From: Micromonospora sp. NBC_00389
Lineage (GTDB): Bacteria > Actinomycetota > Actinomycetes > Mycobacteriales > Micromonosporaceae
DNA: 64,000 nt
Assembly: GCF_036059255.1 (NCBI RefSeq)
Contig: NZ_CP107947.1
Span: 62,001-126,000, forward strand
Direction: 5' to 3'
Position 1 is the first letter of the stretch; each line of letters opens with the position of its first letter. Below the pieces are notes generated by a model. That model was given only the letters and a program-made list of their open reading frames with translations. It was not told where the DNA came from and did no database searches. The translations under genes were made by a program, and so were the position numbers. Below, one piece after another: positions 1 to 9,216 of the stretch.

Positions 1-1516
1 GATACCGCACCACCCGGGCGAACCGGAGCGCCATGCCGCCCGGATAGCGCGAACTCGTCTGCACCCCGTCGAAGGCGATCTCCACCACCTGCTCGGGACG
101 GACCCGGACCACCCAGTCGCCGCGCTCGACGGCGAGGTCGAGGAAGCGTTCGGTCTGCCAGCGCAGCAGCTCGTCGGTGAGCCCCTTGAACGTCTTGCCG
201 AGCATCACGAAGTCACCGGTGCGCGGGTCGCGGGCGCCGAGGTGCAGGTTGGACAGCCAGCCCTGCCGTCGGCCGTTGCCCCACTCCACGGCGAGCACCA
301 CCAGGTCGAGGGTGTGCCGGGGCTTGACCTTGACCCAGGCCGCGCCGCGCCGGCCGGCGTCGTACGGGGCGTCCGGCGCCTTGACCACGACGCCCTCCTG
401 GCCGGCGTCGAGGGCGGCGGCGAACGCGGCCCCGGCCTGCTCCGGACCGTCGACCTCCATACGGCCGACCAGCAGCGACGCGTCGACCGCGCCAGCGAGC
501 GCGGCCCACCGCTCCCGGCCGGGCAGGTCGATCAGATCGTCACCGTCGAGGTGCAGCAGGTCGAAGAAGTATGGAGTCAGCACGGCCTGACCGGTGCTGG
601 CGGCGGCCGCGAGCACCGCCGGAGCGACCGGTGTGCGCCCGGTGGTGCTGGGCGTGGTGCGCCGGGCGGCCCGGCTGGAGGTCTGCTGGAACGGCAGCGG
701 GCGGCCGGTCTCGTCCAGGCCGATCGCCTCGCCGTCGAGCACCAACTCTCGACCGGGCAGGGCACGGACGGCGGCGACCACCTCGGGCACCCGGGAGGTG
801 ATCTCGTCGAGGCTGCGGGTGAAGACGGCTATGTCGCTGCCGGAGCGGTGCACCTGGATGCGGATGCCGTCGAGCTTCACGTCGACCACGGCCGGCGTGC
901 CGGTCGCGGCCAACGCCTCGTCGACCGAGGGGGCACTCTGGGCGAGCATCGGCGCCAGCGGCCGGCCGACCCGCAGGCCGAACCCGGCCAGTTCGGCGGC
1001 GCCCCCGGCCAGCGCGGCCACCGCCACCGCGCGCAGGTCACCGGCGAGCAGTAGGGCCCGACGGACCACCGCGACCGGCACCTCGGCGGCTCGGGCCACC
1101 GCGTCGGCGAGCAGCCCGGCCTGGGCGCCCTGGCGCAGCTCGCCGCTGAACAGATTGGTGAGCAGCCGTTGCTCATCGGTGGTCGCCGCTGCGAAGAGGG
1201 CGCCAAGCAGCGCCCGGCGCCGGGCCTGCGAGCCCGCGCCCTGCACGGCGGCGATCTGCTCGATGGCCGCGTCGACGGCGGCCACGGTCAACGTCGGCTC
1301 GGCGGCCGGCGGTGGCAGGTCACGCAGGCTCGCGTAGCCCACCCCGGTCTGTCGCTGGCGCAGCTCACCGGCGAGATAGCCGGCGCCGGGCTCCACCTCG
1401 GCCGGATCGAGCCGGCGCAGCGCGTCGGCGAGCAGCTCCACCTTGGCCCGCCGGCCGCTGGTGGCGCCCACGGCGGCGGAGGTGGCCGCCAGGTCGATGA
1501 ACCGCACGGACCTCAT
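1..1516 (-). CDS. ligB: ATP-dependent DNA ligase (LigB-like), 3' end cut by window
   Basis: Seals nicks in duplex DNA by the ligase-AMP route. Reading leftwards from an ATG at 1516, about 505 codons are visible. The N-terminal helical DNA-binding domain fills roughly residues 1-200. The nucleotidyl-transfer motif KLDGIR has its adenylated lysine at about residue 214. The motif DGEAIG and the late motif EGVVVKAP follow, then an OB-fold region with WVKVKPRH. The start resembles mycobacterial LigB (a 'D-x-AATS' opening), and LigB proteins are about 500-510 residues, so only a few C-terminal residues should be missing beyond base 1. It is monocistronic here: a strong hairpin separates it from the small gene upstream. 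LigB-type ligases are usually dispensable next to NAD-dependent LigA and probably act in repair. Confidence 0.93.
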   Translation of the reverse strand, partial: MRSVRFIDLAATSAAVGATSGRRAKVELLADALRRLDPAEVEPGAGYLAGELRQRQTGVGYASLRDLPPPAAEPTLTVAAVDAAIEQIAAVQGAGSQARRRALLGALFAAATTDEQRLLTNLFSGELRQGAQAGLLADAVARAAEVPVAVVRRALLLAGDLRAVAVAALAGGAAELAGFGLRVGRPLAPMLAQSAPSVDEALAATGTPAVVDVKLDGIRIQVHRSGSDIAVFTRSLDEITSRVPEVVAAVRALPGRELVLDGEAIGLDETGRPLPFQQTSSRAARRTTPSTTGRTPVAPAVLAAAASTGQAVLTPYFFDLLHLDGDDLIDLPGRERWAALAGAVDASLLVGRMEVDGPEQAGAAFAAALDAGQEGVVVKAPDAPYDAGRRGAAWVKVKPRHTLDLVVLAVEWGNGRRQGWLSNLHLGARDPRTGDFVMLGKTFKGLTDELLRWQTERFLDLAVERGDWVVRVRPEQVVEIAFDGVQTSSRYPGGMALRFARVVRY

Positions 1517-1530
1517 CCTGCCAGCCACCT

Positions 1531-1570
1531 CCGACACCGCCCGGGCATTGCCGTGCCCGGGCGGTGTCGG
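1531..1570 (-). terminator. 17-bp hairpin between the small gene and ligB
   Basis: A perfect inverted repeat: arms 1531-1547 and 1554-1570 with a 6-nt loop. It lies after the stop of the gene at 1601-1807 and just before the ligB start at 1516, so it probably ends transcription of the upstream small gene. There is no T-run, as is common in actinomycetes. Confidence 0.75.
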
Positions 1571-1600
1571 CAGGGTGCCGCCACCCTGCTGGGTGGCGGA

Positions 1601-1807
1601 TCAGGCGGAGACGGGTTCCTCGATGCGCAGCCCCCGGGCGCGGACCTCGCCGGCGACCCGGGAGAGCACCGAGTCGAGGGCGACCAGGGCGGCGGAGAGC
1701 TCACCGAGCTGTTCGTTGAGCGTGTCCTCGGACCACGCGGAGACGTCGACGTCCCCCAGCGCGCTGACGGCGGCCCCCAACCGGGCCATCACCTCGTTCG
1801 TACTCAT
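1601..1807 (-). CDS. small hypothetical protein, 68 aa
   Basis: Begins MSTNEVMARLGAAVSALG and ends RGLRIEEPVSA. The start is set at the ATG at 1807, because the frame upstream runs into the next gene's territory. The protein is hydrophilic, acidic and predicted helical, with heptad-like leucine and valine spacing (LGELSAALVALDSVLSRVAGEV), so a short coiled coil is possible. There are no membrane segments or cysteines. I do not recognise the family. It sits alone between the M20 peptidase start side and a terminator, with its own short upstream region. Confidence 0.6.
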   Translation of the reverse strand: MSTNEVMARLGAAVSALGDVDVSAWSEDTLNEQLGELSAALVALDSVLSRVAGEVRARGLRIEEPVSA

Positions 1808-1884
1808 GTTCGAAAGGCTATAACAGCCCCGCGCCCGACACACCGCAAACTCCCAGATCAGACCGGAAGTTACGGTTCCGACAC

Positions 1885-3261
1885 CTAGCTCCCGTTCGTG
1901 CCCGCCGCGGCCACCTTGCCCAGCAGCAGCGCCTCGGCGAGGCAGACCCGGGCGAATTCCCCGAGGTGCAGGCTCTCGTTCGGCCCGTGCGCGCGGGCGT
2001 GCGGGTCCTCCACACCGGTCACCAGGATCGCGGCCTTCGGGAACATCTCCTGGAAGGTGGCGATGAACGGGATCGAGCCGCCGACGCCCATGTCCACCGG
2101 ATCGGTGCCGTCCCAGGCGGTCCGGAACGCCGAGCGGGCGGCGTCGAACATGGGCCCGGACGCGTCGATCACGCACGGGTCGCCGTCGTGCTCGAAGCTG
2201 ACCGTCACCTGGGCACCCCACGGCGCGTGCTTCTCCAGGTGTGCGCGCACCGCCGCGTACGCCCGCTTGGGTTCGTCGCCCGGAGCGAGCCGGATGCTCA
2301 GCTTCGCCTTCGCGGACGGGACCAGGGCGTTCGGCGCCTCGCCGGTCGACGGGGCGTCGATGCCGAGCACCGCCAGCGCGGGCTTGGTCCAGAGCCGGTC
2401 GGTGATCCGGCCGGTGCCGATGAACTGCACGCCCTCGGCCAGCCCGGCCTCGGCCCGAACCCGGTCCTCGGGGTAGTCGACGACGGCGCCCTCGCGGCCC
2501 ACCAGCCCGTCCACCGCCACGTCACCAGCGTCGTCGTGCAGGGTGGCCAGCAGCCGGACCAGCGCGGTGAGCGCGTCCGGGACGGCACCGCCGAACATGC
2601 CGCTGTGCACCGCGTGGTCCAGCGTGCGGACCTCGACGAAGCAGTTGACGATGCCGCGCAGCGAGGTGGTCAGCGCCGGTATGCCGATGTCCCAGTTGCC
2701 GGAGTCGGCGATCACGATGACGTCCGAGGCGATCTCGTCGCGGTGCTCGGCCAGCAGCCGCTCCAGCGAGTCGGAGCCGTACTCCTCCTCGCCCTCGATG
2801 AAGAGCACCACGCCGACCGGCAGTGCGTCCCCGTACGCGCGCAGCGCCGCGATGTGCGCCATGATGCCGGCCTTGTCGTCGGCCGCGCCCCGCCCGTAGA
2901 GCCGGCCGTCTCGCTCCACCGGCTCGAACGGGTCGGACTCCCACAGCGACCGGTCGCCGACCGGCTGCACGTCGTGGTGGGCGTAGAGCAGCACGGTGGG
3001 CGCGCCGGGCGGGGCGGCCCGACGGCCGATCACTGCGGGCTGCCCGCCGGAACGCACGATGTTGACGTCCAGGCCACAGCCGCGCAGCAGCTCGGCGACC
3101 GCCTCGGCGGAGCGCTCCACGTGCGAGTGGTCGAAGCCCTCGAAGGCGATGCCGGGGATACGGACGAGGCGTTCCAGGTCGGCCCGGACTCCGGGCATCT
3201 CCCGCTCGACGGCGGCCCGCACCTCGGACTCGGACATGATCGGTGTGGTCATGACCGGCAT
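1885..3261 (-). CDS. M20 family dipeptidase/metallopeptidase
   Basis: A 458-residue zinc exopeptidase of the ArgE/DapE/CPG2-like M20 family that cleaves dipeptides or N-acyl amino acids in the cytoplasm. Metal-site motifs are in the expected order: HHDVQPVGD, then GRGAADDKAG (bridging Asp), then EGEEEYGS (catalytic Glu and zinc Glu). A lid/dimerisation region carries HSGMFGG. A C-terminal segment (GVEDPHARAHGPNES) supplies the last His. Length is normal for the family. Starts at residues 1, 4 or 9 (all ATG) are possible; the coordinates use the longest. It lies 12 bp downstream of the M48 protease gene, so the two probably share a transcript. The exact substrate cannot be told from sequence. 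Confidence 0.9.
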   Translation of the reverse strand: MPVMTTPIMSESEVRAAVEREMPGVRADLERLVRIPGIAFEGFDHSHVERSAEAVAELLRGCGLDVNIVRSGGQPAVIGRRAAPPGAPTVLLYAHHDVQPVGDRSLWESDPFEPVERDGRLYGRGAADDKAGIMAHIAALRAYGDALPVGVVLFIEGEEEYGSDSLERLLAEHRDEIASDVIVIADSGNWDIGIPALTTSLRGIVNCFVEVRTLDHAVHSGMFGGAVPDALTALVRLLATLHDDAGDVAVDGLVGREGAVVDYPEDRVRAEAGLAEGVQFIGTGRITDRLWTKPALAVLGIDAPSTGEAPNALVPSAKAKLSIRLAPGDEPKRAYAAVRAHLEKHAPWGAQVTVSFEHDGDPCVIDASGPMFDAARSAFRTAWDGTDPVDMGVGGSIPFIATFQEMFPKAAILVTGVEDPHARAHGPNESLHLGEFARVCLAEALLLGKVAAAGTNGS

Positions 3262-3273
3262 CGTATGCCGGCC

Positions 3274-4419
3274 TTACCCCGACGTGCCGGCCGAGCCCGT
3301 ACCCTCACCGCCACCCGGCGAGCCGGCACCCGCCGGAGCGCCCGGCGCGGCCCGACCGGCGCGCTGCGCGCGGCCGGCGGCCTCGGTGGCGGCATCCATC
3401 CAGGAGCGGGCCCGACCGGCGGTGCCGCCCACCCACTCGCCGACGTCGCTGGCGCCGTCACCGAGCCGACGCAGCAACCCGACCAGCGGGTCGGTGGACC
3501 GGCTGAACTCCTCCCGGTACGACTCGGCAGCCGCCTTGATCTCCTCCGAGACGCTGGTCGAGCCGTCGTCGTCGCGGCGCGGGTAGTCCCCGGCCAGCAC
3601 CCGCCCGTACGCCCCGGAGTCGATCCACTGCCGCAACTGGGCGGCCCGTGCCACCGGTGCCGGATGGGTGCTCCAGGCAGTCATCCGGACCTTGTGCAGG
3701 CTGTCCCGCAGGTCGCCGCCACCGGCGTACTCGGCGGCCTGTTCCAGGAAGGCGGTGGTGTCGATCTGGGACAGGTCACCGCCTCCGGCGAGCTTCATCA
3801 GCAGCCGCAGCGCGGCGGCCGGGTCCTGCCCGGCGAGCAGACCGGCCCGGTCGGCGGACAGCTCCGCCTTACGCCACCACTCCAGCATCGCCGCGATGAT
3901 CGCCCGCAGCGCGAACGCACCGACCGGCAACCAGCTCAGGTTGGCCGCCCACCGGGTGAGGATCATCAGCATCGTCTTGTAGACCGCGTGCCCGCTGCCG
4001 ACGTGCCCCAACTCGTGGCCGAGCAGACAGCGCAGCTCGTCCTCGTCGAACTGCTGGACGCAGGCGGAGTTGAGCACGATGAACGGCCGGTCCAGGCCGA
4101 CCGCCTCGGCCCCCAGCCAGGGCGACTGGGTCACGTACAGCTCGGGCAGCTCCGCCACGTCGAGCGCCGCGGCGGCCTCCGTGTAGCGCTGCCACACCGC
4201 CGGATACTGCCGGTGGTCGACCCGGATGCCGGAGGCCAGCACGGAGAGCCGGAAGCCGCGTTCGTTCCACATGCCGAAGAACGCCCGCAGCACGTCGTCG
4301 AACCCGCGCAGCTCCCGCAACGCGACCAGGGCGCCGCGGTCGGCCGGATGCTCCCAGGCCCGTGAGCTGATGCCGGTCAGGGTGATCCGACGCCGTGCGG
4401 GCGTGTCCGTTGCCGACAT
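3274..4419 (-). CDS. M48 family membrane metallopeptidase
   Basis: A 381-residue zinc protease. The metal-binding motif HELGH is at residues 135-139, and the third ligand is probably in AELSADRAG. Hydrophobic stretches after the motif (TMLMILTRWAANLSWLPVG, then ALRAIIAAML) look like membrane helices, as in HtpX-like proteins. The Ala/Gly/Pro-rich C-terminal tail (last ~60 residues) is low complexity. The ATG at 4419 is preferred over the upstream in-frame ATG at 4500 because GGGGAG lies 5 nt before it. Close spacing to the downstream M20 peptidase suggests a two-protease operon. A role in membrane protein quality control is inferred from the family. Confidence 0.88.
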   Translation of the reverse strand: MSATDTPARRRITLTGISSRAWEHPADRGALVALRELRGFDDVLRAFFGMWNERGFRLSVLASGIRVDHRQYPAVWQRYTEAAAALDVAELPELYVTQSPWLGAEAVGLDRPFIVLNSACVQQFDEDELRCLLGHELGHVGSGHAVYKTMLMILTRWAANLSWLPVGAFALRAIIAAMLEWWRKAELSADRAGLLAGQDPAAALRLLMKLAGGGDLSQIDTTAFLEQAAEYAGGGDLRDSLHKVRMTAWSTHPAPVARAAQLRQWIDSGAYGRVLAGDYPRRDDDGSTSVSEEIKAAAESYREEFSRSTDPLVGLLRRLGDGASDVGEWVGGTAGRARSWMDAATEAAGRAQRAGRAAPGAPAGAGSPGGGEGTGSAGTSG

Positions 4420-4496
4420 GTGGCTCCCCGTTCGCCGTGCCCGACCTTTCCCGCATCGTGCCCCAGCCGGTGGCCGGCGTCCATGCCCCGCTCGGG

Positions 4497-5399
4497 TCAA
4501 CGGGTGCGCACGTAGTACCGCTCGGCGTCGTGCGGCAGCGTCGGCGCACCGTCGACCACCAGGTCGACCCGGGTGACCGTGTCGTCGGCCTCGAAGTGCG
4601 CCCGCTCCACGGCGTGCCAGCGGCGCAGCTCGGGCAGGATCTCCGGCCCGTCCCGGGCGACCGCGCGGGCCAGCCGCAACGGCGCGGGCGCGGTCACGAA
4701 GACGGCCAGGGTCAGCTCCGGCCGGACGAGGGCGCGCGCGGCGCTGACCCCTTCCAGGACCAGCACCGGTGCGGCCGGCACCGGGACCGGGCGGGGCAGG
4801 AAGCAGCGCCGGACCCAGCTGTAGCGCCGGTAGGCACCGGGCCTCCCGGCGCGCAGCGGGCCCAGCACCTGCTCGTCCAGGCGCGGCCAGAAGGTGAGCT
4901 GGTCGTCCCAGCCGTCCAGCAGGTCGTCGGTGTGCACCACCGGCGGCCGATCACCGCCGGCCAGCACCGCCAGGGCGTCCGCGAGGTGCGCGGCGAACCG
5001 GCTCTTGCCCGCGCCGCTCGGCCCGTCGACCGCCACCAACCGGGTCCGCCCCAACCTCGCCGGGCCCGCGAGCACCCGGCGGGCCAACTCGGCGTACGCC
5101 TCGACGACCACCACGGTCGACCTGCCGGTCAAGTGGCCCGATGCCTCCTCGACGTCCTCGGCCCTATCGGACAATCCCTCGACATCCGCGGCCCGATCGG
5201 CCATTCCTCCGACGTCCCCGGCCTCATCGGCCAATCCCTCGACGTCCCCGGCCTCGTGGCCTGGTGCCGGCCGGCCGGTTTCGGAGGTCAGCGCGGCCTC
5301 GCGTGTTCCGGCCGCCTCAGGGCGGGATGGTGGATGCCGTCGACGAGCGGGCCTCGGCTGGCGAGTTCGTACACGACCGAAGTATGCCGCCGCCGCCAC
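4497..5399 (-). CDS. uridine kinase-like P-loop protein with repeated N-terminus
   Basis: The C-terminal ~200 residues form a uridine-kinase/phosphoribulokinase-like NTPase. They have a Walker A motif DGPSGAGKS, a downstream HTDDLLDGWDD segment resembling the substrate-binding Asp region, and VLVLEGVSAAR where these kinases carry their strand-3 Glu. The substrate is unknown. The first ~100 residues are Arg/Pro-rich and contain four 10-residue tandem units (DVEGLADEAG and variants) encoded by a 30-bp repeat. The start is uncertain: the coordinates use the ATG at 5399, but the conserved domain begins near 5115 and a GTG close to it could serve. It lies 77 bp upstream of the M48 gene in the same direction. 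Confidence 0.75.
   Translation of the reverse strand: MAAAAYFGRVRTRQPRPARRRHPPSRPEAAGTREAALTSETGRPAPGHEAGDVEGLADEAGDVGGMADRAADVEGLSDRAEDVEEASGHLTGRSTVVVVEAYAELARRVLAGPARLGRTRLVAVDGPSGAGKSRFAAHLADALAVLAGGDRPPVVHTDDLLDGWDDQLTFWPRLDEQVLGPLRAGRPGAYRRYSWVRRCFLPRPVPVPAAPVLVLEGVSAARALVRPELTLAVFVTAPAPLRLARAVARDGPEILPELRRWHAVERAHFEADDTVTRVDLVVDGAPTLPHDAERYYVRTR
5151..5260. repeat. 30-bp tandem repeat inside the kinase gene
   Basis: Three near-complete 30-bp units (5151-5180, 5181-5210, 5211-5240) and a partial fourth. Each begins gacgtcc or a close variant and contains a 'gcc..atcgg' core. The period is a multiple of three, so the repeat encodes ten-residue acidic units and copy changes would not break the frame. 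Confidence 0.85.
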
Positions 5400-5407
5400 A
5401 GGTCAGG

Positions 5408-5485
5408 GTGATCGACTCCAGATCGCTGACATCGCGGTATCCGCCGTGAGGGATACCGCGATGTCGGGGAAACCGAGTCGATCAC
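5408..5485. repeat. nested long palindrome in divergent intergenic region
   Basis: Outer arms gtgatcgactc (5408-5418) and gagtcgatcac (5475-5485) enclose an inner perfect 15-bp stem (5428-5442 with 5451-5465, loop gccgtgag). The region lies between two divergent genes, so ordinary termination is unlikely unless the kinase start is further left. The arms resemble in style, not in sequence, the palindromes at 12081-12147 and 49658-49716. Confidence 0.8.
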
Positions 5486-5632
5486 GCGGAATCAGCGGCC
5501 AGCGTGGGCCGGCCTGACACGTCCGGCTGACGGCCATGGCCGGGCACCGTCACGTCCGGGGGAATTGGGGCGGCGACGGGTGACGCCGCGACCGTTCGCC
5601 GCCCGGGGTGGCACCCGAATCGGCATGATCGG

Positions 5633-6052
5633 GTGGTGCTCCGAGACGTGATGAGCCCCGGCATCGACGCCCTGCTCGAACAGGCCCGCGCCGGGCTGCA
5701 CCGACTGACTCCGCAGCAGACCGTCGAGGCGGTCCGCGGCGGCGCGCTGCTGGTCGACACCCGTACCGAGATGCAGCGCCGCGAGCAGGGCGACCTGCCC
5801 GGGGCGGTCGTCATCGACCGGACGGTGCTGGAGTGGCGGCTCGATCCGGCCAGCGCCTGGCGCATCCCGGAGGCCACCGCCTACGACCGGGAGATCGTGC
5901 TGGTGTGCCGGCAGGGTTACAGCTCCAGCCTGGCCGCCGCCAGCCTGCAGACCCTCGGGCTTCGCCGGGCCACCGACATGATCGGTGGCGTCGACGCGTG
6001 GCTCGCCGCCGGCCTCCCCACCACCGACCGCCCGGCCGACATCCGCCACTGA
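5633..6052 (+). CDS. rhodanese-like domain protein
   Basis: A single-domain rhodanese of 139 residues. The active-site loop is CRQGYSS with the catalytic cysteine at residue 92, and the CH2A-like motif VDTRTEMQRREQGDLPGAV is at residues 41-59. Such proteins carry sulfur as a persulfide or detoxify cyanide; the cytoplasmic partner is not evident. The GTG at 5633 is used; an internal ATG at 5651 (MSPGIDALL) is a possible alternative. It is transcribed alone, convergent with cobQ. Confidence 0.88.
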   Translation: MVLRDVMSPGIDALLEQARAGLHRLTPQQTVEAVRGGALLVDTRTEMQRREQGDLPGAVVIDRTVLEWRLDPASAWRIPEATAYDREIVLVCRQGYSSSLAAASLQTLGLRRATDMIGGVDAWLAAGLPTTDRPADIRH

Positions 6053-6095
6053 CGTGGCTGTCGCCGTCGGCGACCCTCCAGACCGCCCAACCAGC

Positions 6096-6145
6096 AGGCC
6101 AAGGCACGCCCGGCCCGGTCAGGCCAAGGCACGCCCAGCCCGGTC
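6096..6145. repeat. 25-bp direct repeat at the 3' end of cobQ
   Basis: Two adjacent 25-bp units (6096-6120 and 6121-6145) starting aggccaaggcacgccc and differing at one base. The second unit runs into the cobQ stop codon. Probably replication slippage. Confidence 0.8.
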
Positions 6146-7685
6146 AGGCCGGTGGCGGCCCGGGTGGGATGAAGGGGAGGCCGGGGGGTGGCCCGGTCTC
6201 GATGAGGCGCCAGAGGGCGTCGGTGTCCAGGTACTCCTCAACCAGGTCACCGAGCAGGTCGAGCGAGCGTTCCCGGGCGGCGGCGAAACTGCTGTCCGGA
6301 GCGACCCGGAATCCGGTGCGTCCGGCCAGCCGGGCCGCCTCGGTGAGGAATCGGCGGCGGAACCCGTCGGATTCGAACGTGCCGTGCCAGTGCGTGCCGT
6401 GCAGGGCGCCGAGCACCGCACCCTCGCCGGTGCCGTCGGCCACGGTCAGTAGCGGGGCCAGGGCGGGATCAGCGTGGGAGACGTACCCGTGGTGGATCTC
6501 GTAGCCGCGCACCGGCAGGTTGTCGCCGGCGGTGCCCACCGACTGCCGGACGGTCTTGCGCGGGTCGAAGGTGATCTCGATGGGCAGCAGGCCGAGGCCC
6601 GGGACGCTGCCCTGGCGGCTCTCCACCGTGTCGTGGATCGCCCGGCCGAGCATCTGGAAGCCACCGCAGATGCCGAGCAGCGGCTTACCGGCCGCCGCAT
6701 GGGTGGCGATCGCGTCGGCGAGGCCGGTCTCGCGGAGCCAGGCGAGGTCCGCCACGGTCGACTTGGAACCGGGCAGGACGACCAGGTCAGCGGCGGCCAG
6801 CTCGGCCGGTTCGACGGTGAGGCGTACCCGGACGCCCGGCTCGGTGGCCAGCGCCTCCACGTCGGTGGCGTTGCTGATTCGGGGCAGCCGGACGACGGCA
6901 ACGTCCAGCCACTCGGTGCCGTGCGGGGCGGCCGGTCGACCGAGCACCCGCCCGTAGGCGAGCGAATCCTCGGCGTCGAGCCACAGGTCGAGCGCCCAGG
7001 GCAGCACCCCGTACGTGGGGCGGCCGGTCACCTGCCGCAGCATGTCCAGCCCCGGCTGGAGCAGGCCGAGGTCACCTCGGAACTTGTTGATCACGAAGCC
7101 GGCGATCAGCGCCTGGTCGGCAGGGTCGAGCAGGGCCACGGTGCCGAACATCGAGGCGAACACGCCGCCCCGGTCGATGTCGCCGACCACGATGGTGGGC
7201 AGGTTGGCGTGCCGGGCAAGCCCCATGTTGACGTAGTCACCGGCCCGCAGGTTGATCTCCGCGGGGCTGCCGGCACCCTCACAGATCACCACGTCGTACG
7301 CCGCACGCAACTCGGCCAGCGCCGCGTACGCGGTCTCGGCCAGCCGGGGACGCAGTTGCCGGAAGGTGCCGGCCGTGATCGTGTCGACCGCCTCGCCGAG
7401 CAGCACCACCTGGCTGGCCAGGTCGCTGCCCGGCTTGAGCAGCACTGGGTTGAACCGCAGGTCCGGGGCGAGCCCGCAGGCGGCGGCCTGCATGGCCTGG
7501 GCCCGGCCGATCTCGCCGCCGCGCCCGTCCGGCCCGACCACCACCGCCGAGTTGTTCGACATGTTCTGTGCCTTGAACGGCGCCACCTTCACGCCCTGCC
7601 GGTGCAGCCAGCGGCAGATGCCGGCGGTGAGGACGCTCTTGCCGGCGTCGGAGGTGGTGCCGGCAACCAGCAGCCCGCCGCTCAC
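6144..7685 (-). CDS. cobQ: cobyric acid synthase
   Basis: Glutamine-dependent amidation of adenosylcobyrinic a,c-diamide at four side chains in vitamin B12 synthesis. About 513 residues, normal for CobQ. The N-terminal dethiobiotin-synthetase-like domain has [14 protein letters not shown] and the CobQ signature KAQNMSNNS. The C-terminal class I-like amidotransferase domain has the nucleophile region [10 protein letters not shown] and the histidine in YEIHHGYVS. The GTG at 7685 is chosen because it overlaps the cobD stop as GTGA and has a GGGGAG site upstream; an ATG at 7721 would add 12 residues overlapping cobD. The tight overlap implies translational coupling with cobD. Confidence 0.95.
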   Translation of the reverse strand: MSGGLLVAGTTSDAGKSVLTAGICRWLHRQGVKVAPFKAQNMSNNSAVVVGPDGRGGEIGRAQAMQAAACGLAPDLRFNPVLLKPGSDLASQVVLLGEAVDTITAGTFRQLRPRLAETAYAALAELRAAYDVVICEGAGSPAEINLRAGDYVNMGLARHANLPTIVVGDIDRGGVFASMFGTVALLDPADQALIAGFVINKFRGDLGLLQPGLDMLRQVTGRPTYGVLPWALDLWLDAEDSLAYGRVLGRPAAPHGTEWLDVAVVRLPRISNATDVEALATEPGVRVRLTVEPAELAAADLVVLPGSKSTVADLAWLRETGLADAIATHAAAGKPLLGICGGFQMLGRAIHDTVESRQGSVPGLGLLPIEITFDPRKTVRQSVGTAGDNLPVRGYEIHHGYVSHADPALAPLLTVADGTGEGAVLGALHGTHWHGTFESDGFRRRFLTEAARLAGRTGFRVAPDSSFAAARERSLDLLGDLVEEYLDTDALWRLIETGPPPGLPFIPPGPPPA

Positions 7686-8854
7686 CGCCCGCTCCCCTGC
7701 CTCGCCGCGACGACTCGCCAACCGCGCGGCCGCGCACCGGCACCGCCCGATCCGTGCCCACCAATGGCGGCGGACAGCCCGCGCCCACCGCCGCCGCCCG
7801 AGCCACGCCGGCCAACGCCGTCAACCGGCCCGCGCCGGCCAACGCCGTCAACCGGCCCGCGTCGGCCAAGGGCGGCAACCAGGCCGCGTCGACCGATGGC
7901 GCCGGCCAGGCGCCCGACGGTCAGCGGGTAAGCGGCGGCCAGCCCGAGGGCGGCCAGGCCGACGGCGCCGGAGATCTGGGCGGCCCTCTTCAGGTGGCGC
8001 GCCTCGGGGCGGGGGCCGTCACCCAGGAAAGGGCGCACCTCGGAGCGCCCGAAGTAGACATTGCGGCCACCGAGGCGGACGCCGAGAGCGCCGGCCATCG
8101 CCGCCTCGCACTGACCGGCGTTGGGGCTCGGGTGATCGTTGCGGTCACGCTGCCACACGCGCCAGGCCTGCTCCCGGTTGCCGTTCGCGACCGGCGAGAC
8201 GGCGATGGTGAGCAGCCCGGTCAGCCGCGACGGCACCAGGTTGAGCACGTCGTCCAGGCGAGCTGCCGGGGTGCCGAACCGGGCGTAGCGCGCCGACCGG
8301 TGCCCGACCATCGCGTCGAGGGTGTTCGCCGCGCGGTAGCCCAGCAGCCCGGGCAGGCCGGCAACCGCACCCCAGACCAGCGGGGCGACCACCGCGTCGG
8401 AGGTGTTCTCCGCTACCGACTCGACGGTGGCCCGGGCCAGCTCCGACTCACCGAGGGTCGACGGGTCCCGGCCGCAGAGATTACCGAGGCGTCCCCGGGC
8501 GGCGGGCAGGTCGCCGTCACGCAGCGTCTGCCCCATGACGGTGGCCTCCTGTCGCAGCGTGCGACCGCCCAGCACGGTCCAGGTGCCGGCAGCGACGAGC
8601 ACTGCCCGGGTGACCGGCCGATTCCGGGTGGCTGCCGCGGCGATCGCACCGAGCAGCACCGGCCCGCCCACCGCCAGCGCGGTGAACGCTGCACCGGCCG
8701 TCCGGTCCGGCCGGTAGAGGCGACGCTCCAGCGCACCGGCGGCCTGCCCGAAGCCGGCCACCGGGTGCCACCGGCGTGGGTCGCCGAGCAGCCTGTCCAG
8801 CGCGTACCCGGCCAGCAGCCCCACCGCGTTCGCCACCGGCGCTGTCCGTCGCAC
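7682..8854 (-). CDS. cobD: adenosylcobinamide-phosphate synthase (CbiB/CobD)
   Basis: Integral membrane enzyme that attaches the aminopropanol arm to cobyric acid. Family hallmarks are [15 protein letters not shown] near the start, [28 protein letters not shown] in the middle and [23 protein letters not shown] near the C-terminus. Family proteins are about 310-330 residues; this one is 390 because of a Gly/Arg-rich tail of some 70 residues after the last conserved part, encoded partly by 27-bp tandem repeats. The GTG at 8854 has GGAGG 8 nt upstream; a GTG at 8863 abuts that site and is less likely. It precedes and overlaps cobQ. No cobalamin riboswitch is seen upstream. Confidence 0.93.
   Translation of the reverse strand: MRRTAPVANAVGLLAGYALDRLLGDPRRWHPVAGFGQAAGALERRLYRPDRTAGAAFTALAVGGPVLLGAIAAAATRNRPVTRAVLVAAGTWTVLGGRTLRQEATVMGQTLRDGDLPAARGRLGNLCGRDPSTLGESELARATVESVAENTSDAVVAPLVWGAVAGLPGLLGYRAANTLDAMVGHRSARYARFGTPAARLDDVLNLVPSRLTGLLTIAVSPVANGNREQAWRVWQRDRNDHPSPNAGQCEAAMAGALGVRLGGRNVYFGRSEVRPFLGDGPRPEARHLKRAAQISGAVGLAALGLAAAYPLTVGRLAGAIGRRGLVAALGRRGPVDGVGRRGPVDGVGRRGSGGGGGRGLSAAIGGHGSGGAGARPRGWRVVAARQGSGR
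7806..7886. repeat. 27-bp tandem repeat in the cobD 3' end
   Basis: Two identical 27-bp units (7806-7832 and 7833-7859) and a diverged third (7860-7886). They encode a repeated nine-residue GRRGPVDGV tail in CobD. The period is in frame. Confidence 0.85.
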
Positions 8855-9132
8855 GCGCACCACCTCCGGCCGGCCAGCCTAGACGAGCACCCCGTGAACC
8901 AACCCGGCCCGCCGCATTCCACGAGCCCATCGGCAGGCGCGCCCCAATGCGGGCCGCCGCGCCCACGAGCCGGCCCAGCACGCCCGTGAACCGCCCCGGC
9001 CGACGCGGACGAGCCCCCGCCCTTGCGGTCACGCGGGGTGACGACGCCGGTCGCGTCGCCACCCCGCCCCCGTCGTGACGTGCCTGCGAACCACCAGCCC
9101 ACCGACGCGGCTCTCTCGCACCGGTGGAACCG

Positions 9133-9203
9133 CCATCCCGGCCACCGTCCGGGACAGCCCGGGATGGACCCGTCCCAGCCGCCGTCCACGACAGGCTGGG
9201 ACG
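9133..9203 (-). terminator. two hairpins downstream of ssb, in the 8864-9216 gap
   Basis: Hairpin one has arms ccatcccgg (9133-9141) and ccgggatgg (9159-9167). Hairpin two has arms cgtcccagcc (9171-9180) and ggctgggacg (9194-9203). Both lie just past the ssb stop at 9217 in the direction of transcription. In the rest of the 8864-9132 stretch, upstream of cobD, I see no gene and no clear signal. Confidence 0.65.
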
Positions 9204-9216
9204 GTCGAGCCGAAGG

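Noticed and set aside
242..1888. Long plus-strand frames opposite ligB
   Set aside because: They are antisense to a clear ligase with intact motifs and have the Arg/Pro/Gly-rich composition typical of shadow frames in GC-rich DNA.
1966..4365. A 799-codon plus-strand frame opposite the M20 and M48 genes
   Set aside because: Its product is low-complexity (His, Arg, Gly, Val) with no motif, and the minus-strand genes have full catalytic motifs and ribosome sites.
8864..9216. Cobalamin riboswitch upstream of cobD
   Set aside because: No B12-box-like conserved sequence is visible; only ssb terminator hairpins are found.
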